The notes under the pieces: generated by a model
Databases searched by the model: none
The model's input: the letters and a program-made list of their open reading frames with translations, nothing else
What the model was told of the DNA's origin: nothing
Shown here: positions 1 to 11,313 of the stretch, one piece after another
Layout: every line of letters starts with the position of its first letter
How positions within the stretch are numbered: the first letter of the stretch is position 1
Source of the DNA: Campylobacter sp. RM16187
GTDB taxonomy: Bacteria > Campylobacterota > Campylobacteria > Campylobacterales > Campylobacteraceae
NCBI RefSeq assembly: GCF_025319965.1
Contig: NZ_CP012549.1
Coordinates: 1,860,001 to 1,924,000 of the forward strand
Direction: 5' to 3'
Length of the DNA stretch: 64,000 nt
Translations under genes and position numbers: made by a program

Positions 1-1878
1 TAGCATTCCGTTCTTCATCAAGCGGTCATACCACTTGCTTCTTTCTTGTCTCATCTCTTCGGCAGTTAGGCTTCCTGAGAAGATTACCGTATCCATTGGG
101 AAGCGGTCTGCTCTAAAGTGAGTGTTGAAGAAGTGGATAGCGAAGATAAATCCTGTCGCTAGCAACGCTTCGTCTGAGTGAACTAGAGTTGATAGGTTGA
201 TCATCCATCCCGGCAAGAAGTTACCAAACCAGTTAGGGAACCATAGTATAAGACCTGAAAGTCCTATGATAAACATACCCCAGAACACCGCAAGGTAGTC
301 GAATTTCTCCCAGTATGTCCAGCGGTCAAACTGAGGTCTTTCACCTTTGCCGATAAACCACATGAAGTGATCTTTCATATCTCTAAAGTCTTGAAGATTT
401 GGCATCAAGCTATCTTCACCAAATATTTTAAATTTGCCTAGGTTCATCATAATCTCAGCTATGTGGCTGAAGAACACTGCAAACATTATCACCGCTGATA
501 TATGGTGAATTTGAGTAGCCATAATAGGTCCGCCCATTAAATTCATCATATCTTGAGCCCAAGGAGCCGTATAGAATTTTTGCGGTAAGCCCGAGAACGC
601 AAGTCCAAGGAACGATGCAGCCATAAAGAAGTGTTGCCACATATGGAATGCGCTAAAGCGTTTTACTTTAACTCTATCGTGGTGAGCCGCCTCTCTTGCT
701 TTTTTCCAAGCGACCGGATTTTCAAGTCTCATTCTGATTAGTCTAATCGACCACAAGAATGTATGGAAACCAAAGAATGCAAATACCGCTATCACAAGAC
801 CTGTCATAAATATATACGCAGAGTGAAGCAGCGGGAATTTCTCGCCGTCGGTATGGTCTGCGTGAGCTACGAAGCTAACGAAATTTGCGTTTGCGTTAGG
901 GTGACACTCAGAACATGTCTTGATACGATTTTCAGTCATGTGAAGAGTTGATTTAGGATCGTCGATCTTAAATACGTTGTGTGTTCCGTGACAATCAAAA
1001 CACGCAGCAACTCTTGGCGCATCGCCCGGTTTATTTAGCAGTAGCGCTTTACCGTGGAAGGTGTCATGATAGTGCTTTTGTTGCTCTTCGTGACAAGAAC
1101 CGCATTTTTGCTCGCTAAGTTGTTTAATGTCAAGATGCATTTTAGCGCCCGCTGTGTGCACAGAGTGACAATCACTACAACTTGGAAGCTCTTTATTCGG
1201 ATCTAAATTTTTATGAGCATTCTCATCGTGAACACTGCCCATAAAGTCTTTTTTGATATCTTTGTGACAGCTCATACAATTGTCATTTACAAAAGCCTTA
1301 TCTTTAAACAGCTCCTCACGTTGCTCTTTTGAAGCAAACGGAATTTTATCTGAACTATGGCAATCTCTACAAGATGGAATTTTACCAAACAGCATACCAC
1401 TGTGAATTCCATCATCATAGTCTTCTATCTTCTCTTTTGTAAGTTGTTTTCTGGCTTTGCCAGGTTTTTCAAATTTATTTCCAGCTATAATCCATCCTTC
1501 TATACCATCATTAAGAATATAGATGTTCTCATAGCCTTGACTTTTAGCAACCTTTGCTGCAACGCTACTATCAAAGCTCATTCTGTTATCACAATAAAAT
1601 ACCAAATGAGCCTTTTTGTCTTTTGGCAATAGCGATATGTTTAAATCATCTGCATTATTTAAGATCGCTCCAGGAATGTGCCCGGATATACGACCAGCCG
1701 GTGAACTCATATCAATAAAGTATGTATCTTTTTGGCCTAGCATCTTCTCAGCTTGATTTATACTAAGAGATTTTGCGCCCTCAATACCAAAATTCAGAGG
1801 CGAATCCATATTGGCAAAAAGATTATGAGATATCACTAAAGCAAAAAGTATCATAAATCTCATACACAATCCATACAT
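1..1878 (-). CDS. Rhodanese / hexahaem cytochrome c / cytochrome b fusion (C-terminus beyond window)
   Basis: The frame is open from an ATG at 1878 (AAAGGA just upstream; in-frame Met6 is an alternative) to the left edge, 626 codons. After a signal peptide comes a rhodanese-like domain (about 30-135) with the putative active-site Cys in FYCDNRMS. Six CxxCH haem motifs follow (CRDCH, CMSCH, CSDCH, CGSCH, CFDCH, CSECH), then hydrophobic segments with histidines typical of a di-haem cytochrome b that oxidises menaquinol at the inner membrane. It lies 83 bases downstream of the MccA-like gene on the same strand, so I infer that it passes quinol electrons through its periplasmic haems to that enzyme. 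The rhodanese could hold a sulfur intermediate. Domain calls are solid; substrate and partner are inferred. Confidence 0.87.
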   Translation of the reverse strand, partial: MYGLCMRFMILFALVISHNLFANMDSPLNFGIEGAKSLSINQAEKMLGQKDTYFIDMSSPAGRISGHIPGAILNNADDLNISLLPKDKKAHLVFYCDNRMSFDSSVAAKVAKSQGYENIYILNDGIEGWIIAGNKFEKPGKARKQLTKEKIEDYDDGIHSGMLFGKIPSCRDCHSSDKIPFASKEQREELFKDKAFVNDNCMSCHKDIKKDFMGSVHDENAHKNLDPNKELPSCSDCHSVHTAGAKMHLDIKQLSEQKCGSCHEEQQKHYHDTFHGKALLLNKPGDAPRVAACFDCHGTHNVFKIDDPKSTLHMTENRIKTCSECHPNANANFVSFVAHADHTDGEKFPLLHSAYIFMTGLVIAVFAFFGFHTFLWSIRLIRMRLENPVAWKKAREAAHHDRVKVKRFSAFHMWQHFFMAASFLGLAFSGLPQKFYTAPWAQDMMNLMGGPIMATQIHHISAVIMFAVFFSHIAEIMMNLGKFKIFGEDSLMPNLQDFRDMKDHFMWFIGKGERPQFDRWTYWEKFDYLAVFWGMFIIGLSGLILWFPNWFGNFLPGWMINLSTLVHSDEALLATGFIFAIHFFNTHFRADRFPMDTVIFSGSLTAEEMRQERSKWYDRLMKNGML

Positions 1879-1924
1879 ATTCTTTCCTTTTTATAATCTC
1901 GATGAAATCATCAAGTTATAGCGG

Positions 1925-1948
1925 GTGAGGCTTAAAAACAAGCCTCAC
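1925..1948 (-). promoter_or_regulatory. Intercistronic stem-loop
   Basis: A perfect 9-bp inverted repeat (GTGAGGCTT / AAGCCTCAC, loop of 6) sits just below the stop of the MccA-like gene, ahead of the cytochrome b fusion. No T-run follows on the minus strand. It may be a partial terminator or a stem that stabilises the 3' end of the upstream message, making the cytochrome less abundant than the enzyme. Confidence 0.5.
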
Positions 1949-1960
1949 GAGCCGTTTGAT

Positions 1961-3955
1961 TTATTTTGTTCTACCTTCTAAGATATCAGTTGCTTGCTCA
2001 ACGTAAATCAAAGCCTCATCAACTAGTTTTAAAGAATATTTAGGACCGTGAACGCCCCAAGAGCCGTCTTTTTGCACTTTATCTAGTATATCTTGCGCTT
2101 GTTTTGCAAAAGATATGATTCTAGCTTTTTGATCAGTAGATAGTTTTTTGTTATTACTCATTGCTCTATCTATTTTTCTAAGTCCTATCTCAGCTTTTGA
2201 ATATCCATCTTTTACAGGCATTTGCCATTCCATAACCAAGTCATAGATCATAGCTTGATCTGTAAATTTAAGCTTATCAGGCAATGTTGATTGAACAGGG
2301 CTGTGGCAACCGCTAGCTCCAGGAGCCATTAAGTTTGGATCACTAAAGCTTGTTCTACCGCATGACCACATCAAGTCAACGAAGAATCTTCCGTTTTCAT
2401 CTCTATCAAGTGTCCAGCCTTTTACGGTCATAGGATCTCTTGGTTTGCCTTCAGGTGGGTTGATTGATTTTCTATCTTTATCAACCATGATGTTCCAGAT
2501 GTGTGAAGCACGAACGTTGTCAAATCCGCCTTTATCAGGGTTTTGAACAGCTGCGAAGTTCTCACAACTCATCATGTTAGGCATGTGACATCCTGTACAA
2601 TTATCTTTCGCGTGGATTCCGCCTTGTTTAAAGAAGCTTTTTTGAACTTCGTGGCAGTCTTCGCAAGTCTTTTTAAGTCCTGTTAGAGTATAGCCGTCTT
2701 TCCAGTCGTTAGCTGTAACTTCATGCGGATCGTGGCAAGTGTTACATCTCATACCCTCATCATAGTGAGCAGAGCTAAACATTTGAGCACCTTCGGTTCC
2801 GCAAGATGGACAAGATGATTTAAAGTATGCATTAAATTGCTTTCTTGGGTTCTTTTCAGCATCTGCTTTATGCCATGCAAATCTTTGGTGGCATCTTTCG
2901 CAGTTACTTGGCATACCCGCACCCCTAGCACCATATAGGTGAGCGCCCGCACCGTGACACTCCTCGCAGCTAATGCCTCTTGCTATCGTATGCTCTCTTA
3001 GTTTTTTAGCATCGCCAAGAGCTGCATAGAACTCGTCTTTGGATTTAAAGTCAAATTTAAATGTATGACAAATTTCGCAGTATGCGCTTGCAGGTTGGAA
3101 TTTGAAATTTTTTCTATTTGAAGCACCGTATGAGTTCATACCCCACATGTGTGAACCGCTTTTACCGAAGTCTTCCATTTTGGTAGGGAAGCCCGGAGAG
3201 AATTCAGCTATCTTTTTAGTCATTTCAGGAGTTAGGAATTTAGCCCACAAAACCGAGTATTGGTTACCGCCGGCTACCAATCTACCGCTAAGATCGCTTA
3301 AATTTCCGTCTTCAACGTGGTATGTACCGCGAACTAGCCATTTATCAAGGAAGCCGTATTTTGTTCTTGGGGTTCCGATGATGCCGTATGTATCATCAGG
3401 CCAAATACCGGATGTCAAAATCGGAGTTGTAGGGATAGCGCCAGGAAGACCTTTTTTAACGTCTCCTCCAACCTCATCAAGCTCTTCAGGCCATCTGATG
3501 GTTTTAGCGTGACGTGAGCGCTCCCATTGCATATATTGTGCAGGGTGGCACTCGCCGCATTTTTTGTGTCCGACAAATTTGTTAGGGAAGTCAAGGAATG
3601 ACTCCATGCCAAGGCGATATGTAACAGCTGTGTGTTCCATATTGTTCTCTTTAGCGTAAGCAGGGCCTTGGTTAATCTCGATAAACTCTTCAACACGGTC
3701 GCTTAGTCCGTATTTACCAACGAGTCTACCCTCTTTTTCATATTTAAATACCGGGTGATTTTTCTTTAGATACTCCCAGTACTCTTTCTCGTGCCCAACA
3801 TAGTCCTCCAATGTTCTTGGAGAGACACCGTCATTCTGGAATGTTTCACCTTGCTCGAAAGGCTCCTCATACTTGTCATCCGCAGTAAGAGGGGAGATAG
3901 CACACATAGCAAGAAAACAACTACAGGTTATGAATTTTAACCAACCTTGTTTCAT
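1961..3955 (-). CDS. mccA: MccA-type octahaem cytochrome c sulfite reductase
   Basis: Start is the ATG at 3955 (AAGGAGA seven bases upstream), giving 664 aa with a signal peptide ending near LTADD. Seven ordinary CxxCH motifs lie at about 133, 293, 330, 352, 404, 431 and 453. An eighth site is Cys532, 17 residues, then Cys550-His551. Such a widely split motif is the hallmark of MccA/SirA sulfite reductases, which need a dedicated haem lyase; I recall the spacing as CX15CH in Wolinella, so the spacing here differs. A further CPSCG (382-385) has no His and could supply copper ligands in the haem-Cu active site (inference). The usual mccB-D partners are not next to it; a cytochrome b fusion follows instead. 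Eight-haem Hao proteins are the alternative, but they have only ordinary motifs. Confidence 0.82.
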   Translation of the reverse strand: MKQGWLKFITCSCFLAMCAISPLTADDKYEEPFEQGETFQNDGVSPRTLEDYVGHEKEYWEYLKKNHPVFKYEKEGRLVGKYGLSDRVEEFIEINQGPAYAKENNMEHTAVTYRLGMESFLDFPNKFVGHKKCGECHPAQYMQWERSRHAKTIRWPEELDEVGGDVKKGLPGAIPTTPILTSGIWPDDTYGIIGTPRTKYGFLDKWLVRGTYHVEDGNLSDLSGRLVAGGNQYSVLWAKFLTPEMTKKIAEFSPGFPTKMEDFGKSGSHMWGMNSYGASNRKNFKFQPASAYCEICHTFKFDFKSKDEFYAALGDAKKLREHTIARGISCEECHGAGAHLYGARGAGMPSNCERCHQRFAWHKADAEKNPRKQFNAYFKSSCPSCGTEGAQMFSSAHYDEGMRCNTCHDPHEVTANDWKDGYTLTGLKKTCEDCHEVQKSFFKQGGIHAKDNCTGCHMPNMMSCENFAAVQNPDKGGFDNVRASHIWNIMVDKDRKSINPPEGKPRDPMTVKGWTLDRDENGRFFVDLMWSCGRTSFSDPNLMAPGASGCHSPVQSTLPDKLKFTDQAMIYDLVMEWQMPVKDGYSKAEIGLRKIDRAMSNNKKLSTDQKARIISFAKQAQDILDKVQKDGSWGVHGPKYSLKLVDEALIYVEQATDILEGRTK

Positions 3956-4681
3956 CTCAGTCTCCTTAATATTTTTTAAAACACAGTATTTTTTAAACAA
4001 CATAAAATAATCAGTATAAAATCAAAACATCTCAGACAAGATATTTTAAATCTTCAAAGAAAGCAGATGGCATAATCCGCCTTAACTTCGAACATCGCTC
4101 TTCTATACTGTTAAAGATCAACCTCCGCTCTTGCTAACAACCCTCCTTTCACGAGCAAGAGAATTTGTATATAAAACATTTATTTAACAAAATCCTAATA
4201 CTTTTTATTTTAAACAAATATTAAAATATTGATGTAATTAAAATTTTTCTTATTAAGTCTTTAAAATAATAATTGGTTTTACCATTATTTTTAATAATTT
4301 TTATGTAACTTTTTATATGTAAGGATTTTTGTTGTTGATATATAGTATCAATAATACTAAGTATTACTAAAGCATTAAATTTTATTTAAATATATTGAAA
4401 TATCGTTAATATATGGAAATAAATTATCTTAAAAAAATATATTAAATTTATACTTAAATTATAAATAATATTAATTACTTATTAAATAAATATATTAAAT
4501 AGTATAATTAATAATAGTAGAATAAAAAACTTTTATTATGTTACAATTAGAAACAATTTTGTATAAAATAGTAATATAAATTTGTCTATTTATTTAAAAT
4601 ATCTATTACTAAATTATTAAAAAATTTAAATTTATTGGTATTAAAAATAGTCTATAGCACAACTAAATAAAAAAGTATATA
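3956..4681. other. AT-rich intergenic region upstream of mccA
   Basis: No gene was found. Part nearest mccA: bases 4128-4135 (CTCTTGCT) and 4154-4161 (AGCAAGAG) form an 8-bp stem with an 18-base loop rich in C and T. From about 4190 to 4680 the sequence is almost entirely A and T with no open frame of note. It separates mccA from the end of the cgpA-like gene and presumably carries the mccA promoter, but I cannot single out one -10 box. Confidence 0.5.
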
Positions 4682-5464
4682 CTATTTGTTAACTCTTAAA
4701 ATATACCCGTTATCGATATTTTCGATAGTATATTTGTAGTTTTTATCAAGATTTATAGTGGCTCTATAAAATTTATCATGGGCGCCAAAAGTTATGCTTT
4801 TAAAGGCACCGCAATCAAGCTTAAACGTCTTTGTATAAAAATTTAAATAATTATTAAAGTCTATCACTATTTTCTTATCTCCAGCTATTTTAAAATCTCT
4901 AATTTTCTTATCAGAGGTTAAAAACCTAATTTGCATCAAATCGACTTCAAGAGTCATCTTTCTAAAATTTATAGTCTTAATCGAAGTCTGTTTAATATTT
5001 TCAACCGGTATTATTAGGACATCTCTCAACGGCTCTTGCTTAGTAAAATTTTCATCTATTTTGACCTCTTTCTTGCTCTCTTCTTTGATGGTTATATTTT
5101 CATCTTTTTTTATAGCTTTGATAGCTATCTTTGCCTCATCTTTTGTAACCGATACATCAGTTTTTGTAACCACTGACGGCGTAGCAACTCTAGTCAAAAC
5201 AAACTCATCTTGCCAATTAATACTCCTATTTACATCTATAATTTTTTCTCTCACACTACCATCTAAATTTTTATATTTTAAAGTAAGTGATATAAACTCT
5301 TTAGTATCGCTTGGGAACTTAATGTGTTGTTTATCAAAAGGAGATAGAGTCTCTACTATATTAGTGGTCACGACATTTGTATTTAGTTTACCCACTGGAA
5401 CAAAAGGATTTTCTCTACCAAAACAAAAACATAAAAATAGTATCAAAAACCAAATTTTTCTCAT
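4682..5464 (-). CDS. cgpA: CgpA-like periplasmic glycoprotein (AMIN-domain type)
   Basis: About 260 aa from the ATG at 5464 (AAGGATG upstream; a TTG at 5488 would overlap the preceding gene and is less likely). An N-terminal hydrophobic signal (IWFLILFLCFCFG) is followed by a charged linker and a C-terminal beta-rich domain (roughly 170-260) like the AMIN domain that localises proteins to the envelope. Three D-X-N-X-S/T sequons (DVNRS, DENIT, DENFT) match the bacterial PglB N-glycosylation signal. From memory, C. jejuni has recA, eno, Cj1671c and Cj1670c (cgpA) in this same order, which supports the name. Its biochemical role is unknown. Confidence 0.75.
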   Translation of the reverse strand: MRKIWFLILFLCFCFGRENPFVPVGKLNTNVVTTNIVETLSPFDKQHIKFPSDTKEFISLTLKYKNLDGSVREKIIDVNRSINWQDEFVLTRVATPSVVTKTDVSVTKDEAKIAIKAIKKDENITIKEESKKEVKIDENFTKQEPLRDVLIIPVENIKQTSIKTINFRKMTLEVDLMQIRFLTSDKKIRDFKIAGDKKIVIDFNNYLNFYTKTFKLDCGAFKSITFGAHDKFYRATINLDKNYKYTIENIDNGYILRVNK

Positions 5465-5477
5465 TGTTAAAACATCC

Positions 5478-8082
<2,605 letters not shown>

Positions 8083-8244
8083 TTGTTGCCTTTAAATTTT
8101 ATAATTAAATTGTCTGATTTTATCAAATTTAAGATGAATTTCGGTTTATTTAATTTTTTAAAAAATATAAAGATAACTTCTAATAATGGGCTATTTAATC
8201 AACTATTCATAAAATTTAACCTATAATCTTAAAAAGGATTAAAT

Positions 8245-9117
8245 TTGAGACATTTTAAAGATATAAGCGTCGCGCACTCGCCTGATGCCGATGATATTTT
8301 TATGTATATGGCGATAAAATTTGGCTGGGTTAATTCTACAAATTTGCGTTTTAGCAACCTCGCTTTAGATATCCAAACGCTTAACGAAGAGGCGCTAAAA
8401 GGCACTTACGACGCTACGGCGATCAGCTTTGGACTCTATCCGCTTATAAGAGATAGCTACGCTCTGCTTCGCTGCGCGGTTAGTTTTGGCGATGGGTACG
8501 GACCAAAACTCATTAAGAAAAAAGATAAAATTTTAAAGCGAAATTTTAGGGTCGCACTCTCAGGCAAGCACACTACAAACGCGCTTTTATTTCGCGTGGC
8601 GTATCCTGAAGCAAGGATAGTTTATAAAAATTTCTTAGAAATAGAAAATGCCGTTTTAAGCGGCGAAGTCGATGCGGGAGTGCTCATACACGAAAGCATC
8701 TTGACCTTTAGCGACGAGCTTTGCGTAGAGCGTGAAATTTGGGACATCTGGCGTGAGTTTGCGGGTGATAATTTACCGCTTCCGCTTGGCGGCATGGCTG
8801 TTAGAAGAAGCTTGCCGATAACTGACGCGATAGAGTGCGAGCGAGTGCTTACCAAAGCCGTTAAGATCGCAACCGATCACAAGCCGTTTTTATCGCACAT
8901 GCTTATGGAGCGAAATTTGATCCGAGTCGATAAAGAAAAGCTTAAAATTTATCTAAATTTATACGCTAATGATAGCTCCGTATCGATGAACGAAACGCAG
9001 CTAAACGCCGTAAATAGGCTCTTTGAGATAGGCTACAAGCACGGCTTTTACGATGAATTAATCGACGCTCGCGACTATCTGGTGCCGACCGAATACAACG
9101 ACATAAGGTTTAGCTAA
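8245..9117 (+). CDS. mqnD: 1,4-dihydroxy-6-naphthoate synthase-like (MqnD), futalosine pathway
   Basis: 290 aa starting at TTG 8245, chosen because AAAAGGA lies six bases upstream and no ATG is suitably placed. The N-terminal HSPDADDIFMY, the ALDIQTLNEEAL stretch and GYGPKLI fit the MqnA/MqnD periplasmic-binding-like fold, closest to MqnD, which opens cyclic de-hypoxanthine futalosine to dihydroxynaphthoate during menaquinone synthesis. The stop abuts the ATG of fliQ. MqnA or a distant relative cannot be fully excluded from sequence alone. Confidence 0.72.
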   Translation: MRHFKDISVAHSPDADDIFMYMAIKFGWVNSTNLRFSNLALDIQTLNEEALKGTYDATAISFGLYPLIRDSYALLRCAVSFGDGYGPKLIKKKDKILKRNFRVALSGKHTTNALLFRVAYPEARIVYKNFLEIENAVLSGEVDAGVLIHESILTFSDELCVEREIWDIWREFAGDNLPLPLGGMAVRRSLPITDAIECERVLTKAVKIATDHKPFLSHMLMERNLIRVDKEKLKIYLNLYANDSSVSMNETQLNAVNRLFEIGYKHGFYDELIDARDYLVPTEYNDIRFS

Positions 9118-9384
9118 ATGCAATCAACCCTAATAGAGCTAGGCATAGAGACCTTTAAAACCGCGCTTTATCTTAGCTTTCCTATGCTTTTAGCTGGTCT
9201 AAGTGCCGGTCTTATCATCAGCATCTTTCAAGCGACCACACAGATAAACGAGATGACGCTAAGCTTCGTGCCAAAGATCATCCTCGTAGTCGTTGTTATC
9301 ATATTTCTCATGCCTTGGATGGTGAGCATGATGGTTGATTTTACCATCCGCATGATCGAGTTTATACCGCATTTTGTTCAATGA
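9118..9384 (+). CDS. fliQ: Flagellar export protein FliQ
   Basis: 88 aa with two transmembrane helices (about 17-39 and 52-75). ATTQINEMTLSFVPK is the conserved FliQ/SctS loop signature. FliQ is part of the FliPQR gate of the flagellar type III export apparatus in the inner membrane. It is sandwiched without gaps between mqnD and murB, and overlaps murB by four bases (ATGA). Confidence 0.96.
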   Translation: MQSTLIELGIETFKTALYLSFPMLLAGLSAGLIISIFQATTQINEMTLSFVPKIILVVVVIIFLMPWMVSMMVDFTIRMIEFIPHFVQ

Positions 9385-10154
9385 CCAAGCTTATTGATTT
9401 TTCTAAATTTACCTCGGTTAAAATAGGCGGCGTGCACGAGGTTTTGCTCATAGATAGCACGCAAGATGATACGCAAGGTCGCGTGATAATAGGCGGCGGA
9501 AATAACCTTTTAGTTTCGCCAAACCCTGCTCCGATGGCGATTTTAAGCGATAAATTTGACTATATAAAGCTTGAAGGCGAAATTTTAGAGATAGGTGCAG
9601 CTACAAAGAGCGGTAAAATTTATAATTTTGCCAAAAAGCACGATCTAGCAGGCTTTGAGTTTTTACAAAATATCCCGGGCACGCTTGGAGGCATGATCAA
9701 GATGAATGCGGGGCTTTGTGGAATTTCCATGAGCGACAACCTACTTGAAGTGCGTTTAAAACGAGGCTGGGTTAAAAAAGATGAGATAAAATTTGCTTAT
9801 AGATATTGCGAGCTAAATGAAATTGCTTTTGCAGCCAAATTTAAAGCAACAAAAGGCTTTAACGCCGCACTTGCAAACGAATTTGCGTTTAAACGCTCAA
9901 ACCAGCCAAAAGGAGCCAGCTTTGGAAGCTGCTTTGTAAATCCGGCGGGAGATTACGCGGGCAGACTTATCGAAGCCGTGGGGCTAAAAGGACACTCTAT
10001 CGGCGGAGCAAAATTTAGCGAAAAGCACGCAAATTTCTTGATAAATTTTGATAACGCAAGCTTTGATGATGCGATAAATCTGATAAATTTAGCCAAGAAG
10101 CTGGTGCTGGAAAAATTCGGCGTAGAGCTAAAAACGGAAGTGGTTATAATTTAG
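9381..10154 (+). CDS. murB: UDP-N-acetylenolpyruvoylglucosamine reductase MurB
   Basis: 257 aa, a short MurB. It reduces UDP-GlcNAc-enolpyruvate to UDP-MurNAc with FAD and NADPH, an early cytoplasmic step of peptidoglycan synthesis. FAD-binding IGGGNNLLVS, the IPGTLGGMIKMNAG loop, the catalytic Ser/Cys region GASFGSCFVNP, and the GAKFSEKHANFLIN motif with the terminal Glu region are all visible. Translation is coupled to fliQ by the ATGA overlap. Confidence 0.96.
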   Translation: MTKLIDFSKFTSVKIGGVHEVLLIDSTQDDTQGRVIIGGGNNLLVSPNPAPMAILSDKFDYIKLEGEILEIGAATKSGKIYNFAKKHDLAGFEFLQNIPGTLGGMIKMNAGLCGISMSDNLLEVRLKRGWVKKDEIKFAYRYCELNEIAFAAKFKATKGFNAALANEFAFKRSNQPKGASFGSCFVNPAGDYAGRLIEAVGLKGHSIGGAKFSEKHANFLINFDNASFDDAINLINLAKKLVLEKFGVELKTEVVII

Positions 10155-10211
10155 ATTAAAAATATAGTAAAAAAGTTATAATTCTTAAGATTTACTCGCA
10201 AGGAGGAGTCT

Positions 10212-11276
10212 ATGAAAAAGTTATCTTTAATCCTGTTTTTAGTATTTAGTTGCTTGTCGGTAGCGCAAGCCGGACCAAATCACCACAATGGGCTAGTGGC
10301 GATAAGCAAGGGGCAGTGGAAGGATGCCGAACACTACCTTCAGCTAGGTTGCTATAAGGAAAAGAATAGCTCTTCTTGCAAAGAGCTTGGACAAATTTAT
10401 GAGTTTGGACGCGGCTCTGATATCAAAAAAGATCTTGCACGTTCAAAGCAGGCTTATGAAAAGTGCTGCGAACTAGCATTTGGAAAAAGGGATGACTGCT
10501 GCAACAAAATCAAAGATAAAACAGCCGTAAGTCCTGAAAAAGGTTGCGAAAACGGTGATGCGGCAGCTTGCATAGACTACGGTTATGAAAAACAAGATGT
10601 AAAATACTACCAAAAAGCTTGCGATTTGGGCTCAAATTTAGGATGCTTGTGGACGGGATACTCATACACCGAAGGCAAAAACGGCGCACAGCACGATCCT
10701 AAAAAGGGCTTTGAGATATTTTCAAAGCTTTGTAGCGGCGGCTACGATGACGGTTGCAAATTCTTAGCAATGGGTTATAGAGACGGCAAAGGTGTAGATA
10801 AAAACATAGACAAAGCGATCGAAATTCTAAGCCAAATTTGCGGGGGCGAAAGATTTGACGGATGTGCTAAGCTAGGCGAAATCTACCAAGACGATAAATA
10901 CGGCAAAAAAGACGAGATAAAGGCATTTGAGTATTATCTGTTAGCCTTTACGAAAAAGGATCATGAGGCGTCAGGAAAATATGTAAAAAATAAAGACAAT
11001 GCCGCAAAGGCTTGCGAAGCCAAAATCGCTATCGGATGCCAATATGCGGGCTCTGCATACTACCAAGAAAAGCAGTTTGCTAAAGCAATGGAATATTCCG
11101 ACAAAGGTTGCGAACACGGCTTAATCGACTCTTGCATACTTGCAGGTTTTACATACTATCTGCCACCGGATGAAAGTGGGGTTACAAAAGATCTTGACAA
11201 GGCCAAAATTTACTTCAAAAAATGCTGCGAGTTAGGTTCTAGTCGATGCTGCAGCCTATTAGATAATATCAAATAA
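10212..11276 (+). CDS. Secreted Sel1-repeat, cysteine-rich protein (Hcp-like)
   Basis: 354 aa with a strong RBS (AGGAGG) and a Sec signal peptide cleaved after SVAQA. The mature part is a run of Sel1-like repeats (A.....YE.G.GV..D..KA...), each carrying paired cysteines about 8 residues apart (for example GCYKEKNSSSCKELG, GCENGDAAACIDYG). This is the arrangement of Helicobacter Hcp proteins, where each repeat is stapled by a disulfide. Periplasmic or secreted; function unknown. It has its own start after a 57-base gap from murB and ends at a bidirectional terminator shared with pncB. Confidence 0.85.
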   Translation: MKKLSLILFLVFSCLSVAQAGPNHHNGLVAISKGQWKDAEHYLQLGCYKEKNSSSCKELGQIYEFGRGSDIKKDLARSKQAYEKCCELAFGKRDDCCNKIKDKTAVSPEKGCENGDAAACIDYGYEKQDVKYYQKACDLGSNLGCLWTGYSYTEGKNGAQHDPKKGFEIFSKLCSGGYDDGCKFLAMGYRDGKGVDKNIDKAIEILSQICGGERFDGCAKLGEIYQDDKYGKKDEIKAFEYYLLAFTKKDHEASGKYVKNKDNAAKACEAKIAIGCQYAGSAYYQEKQFAKAMEYSDKGCEHGLIDSCILAGFTYYLPPDESGVTKDLDKAKIYFKKCCELGSSRCCSLLDNIK

Positions 11277-11283
11277 ACTCACG

Positions 11284-11308
11284 GGCGCAAATGAGTTAAA
11301 TTTGCGCC
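11284..11308. terminator. Bidirectional terminator between convergent genes
   Basis: A 9-bp stem GGCGCAAAT (11284-11292) pairs with ATTTGCGCC (11300-11308) around a 7-base loop, between the convergent Sel1-repeat gene and pncB. A short A/T tract lies on each side. Confidence 0.75.
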
Positions 11309-11313
11309 TAAAT

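Noticed and set aside
3102-3512. A 136-codon plus-strand frame opposite mccA
   Set aside because: It is antisense to a strongly supported multihaem gene and shows no domain or RBS.
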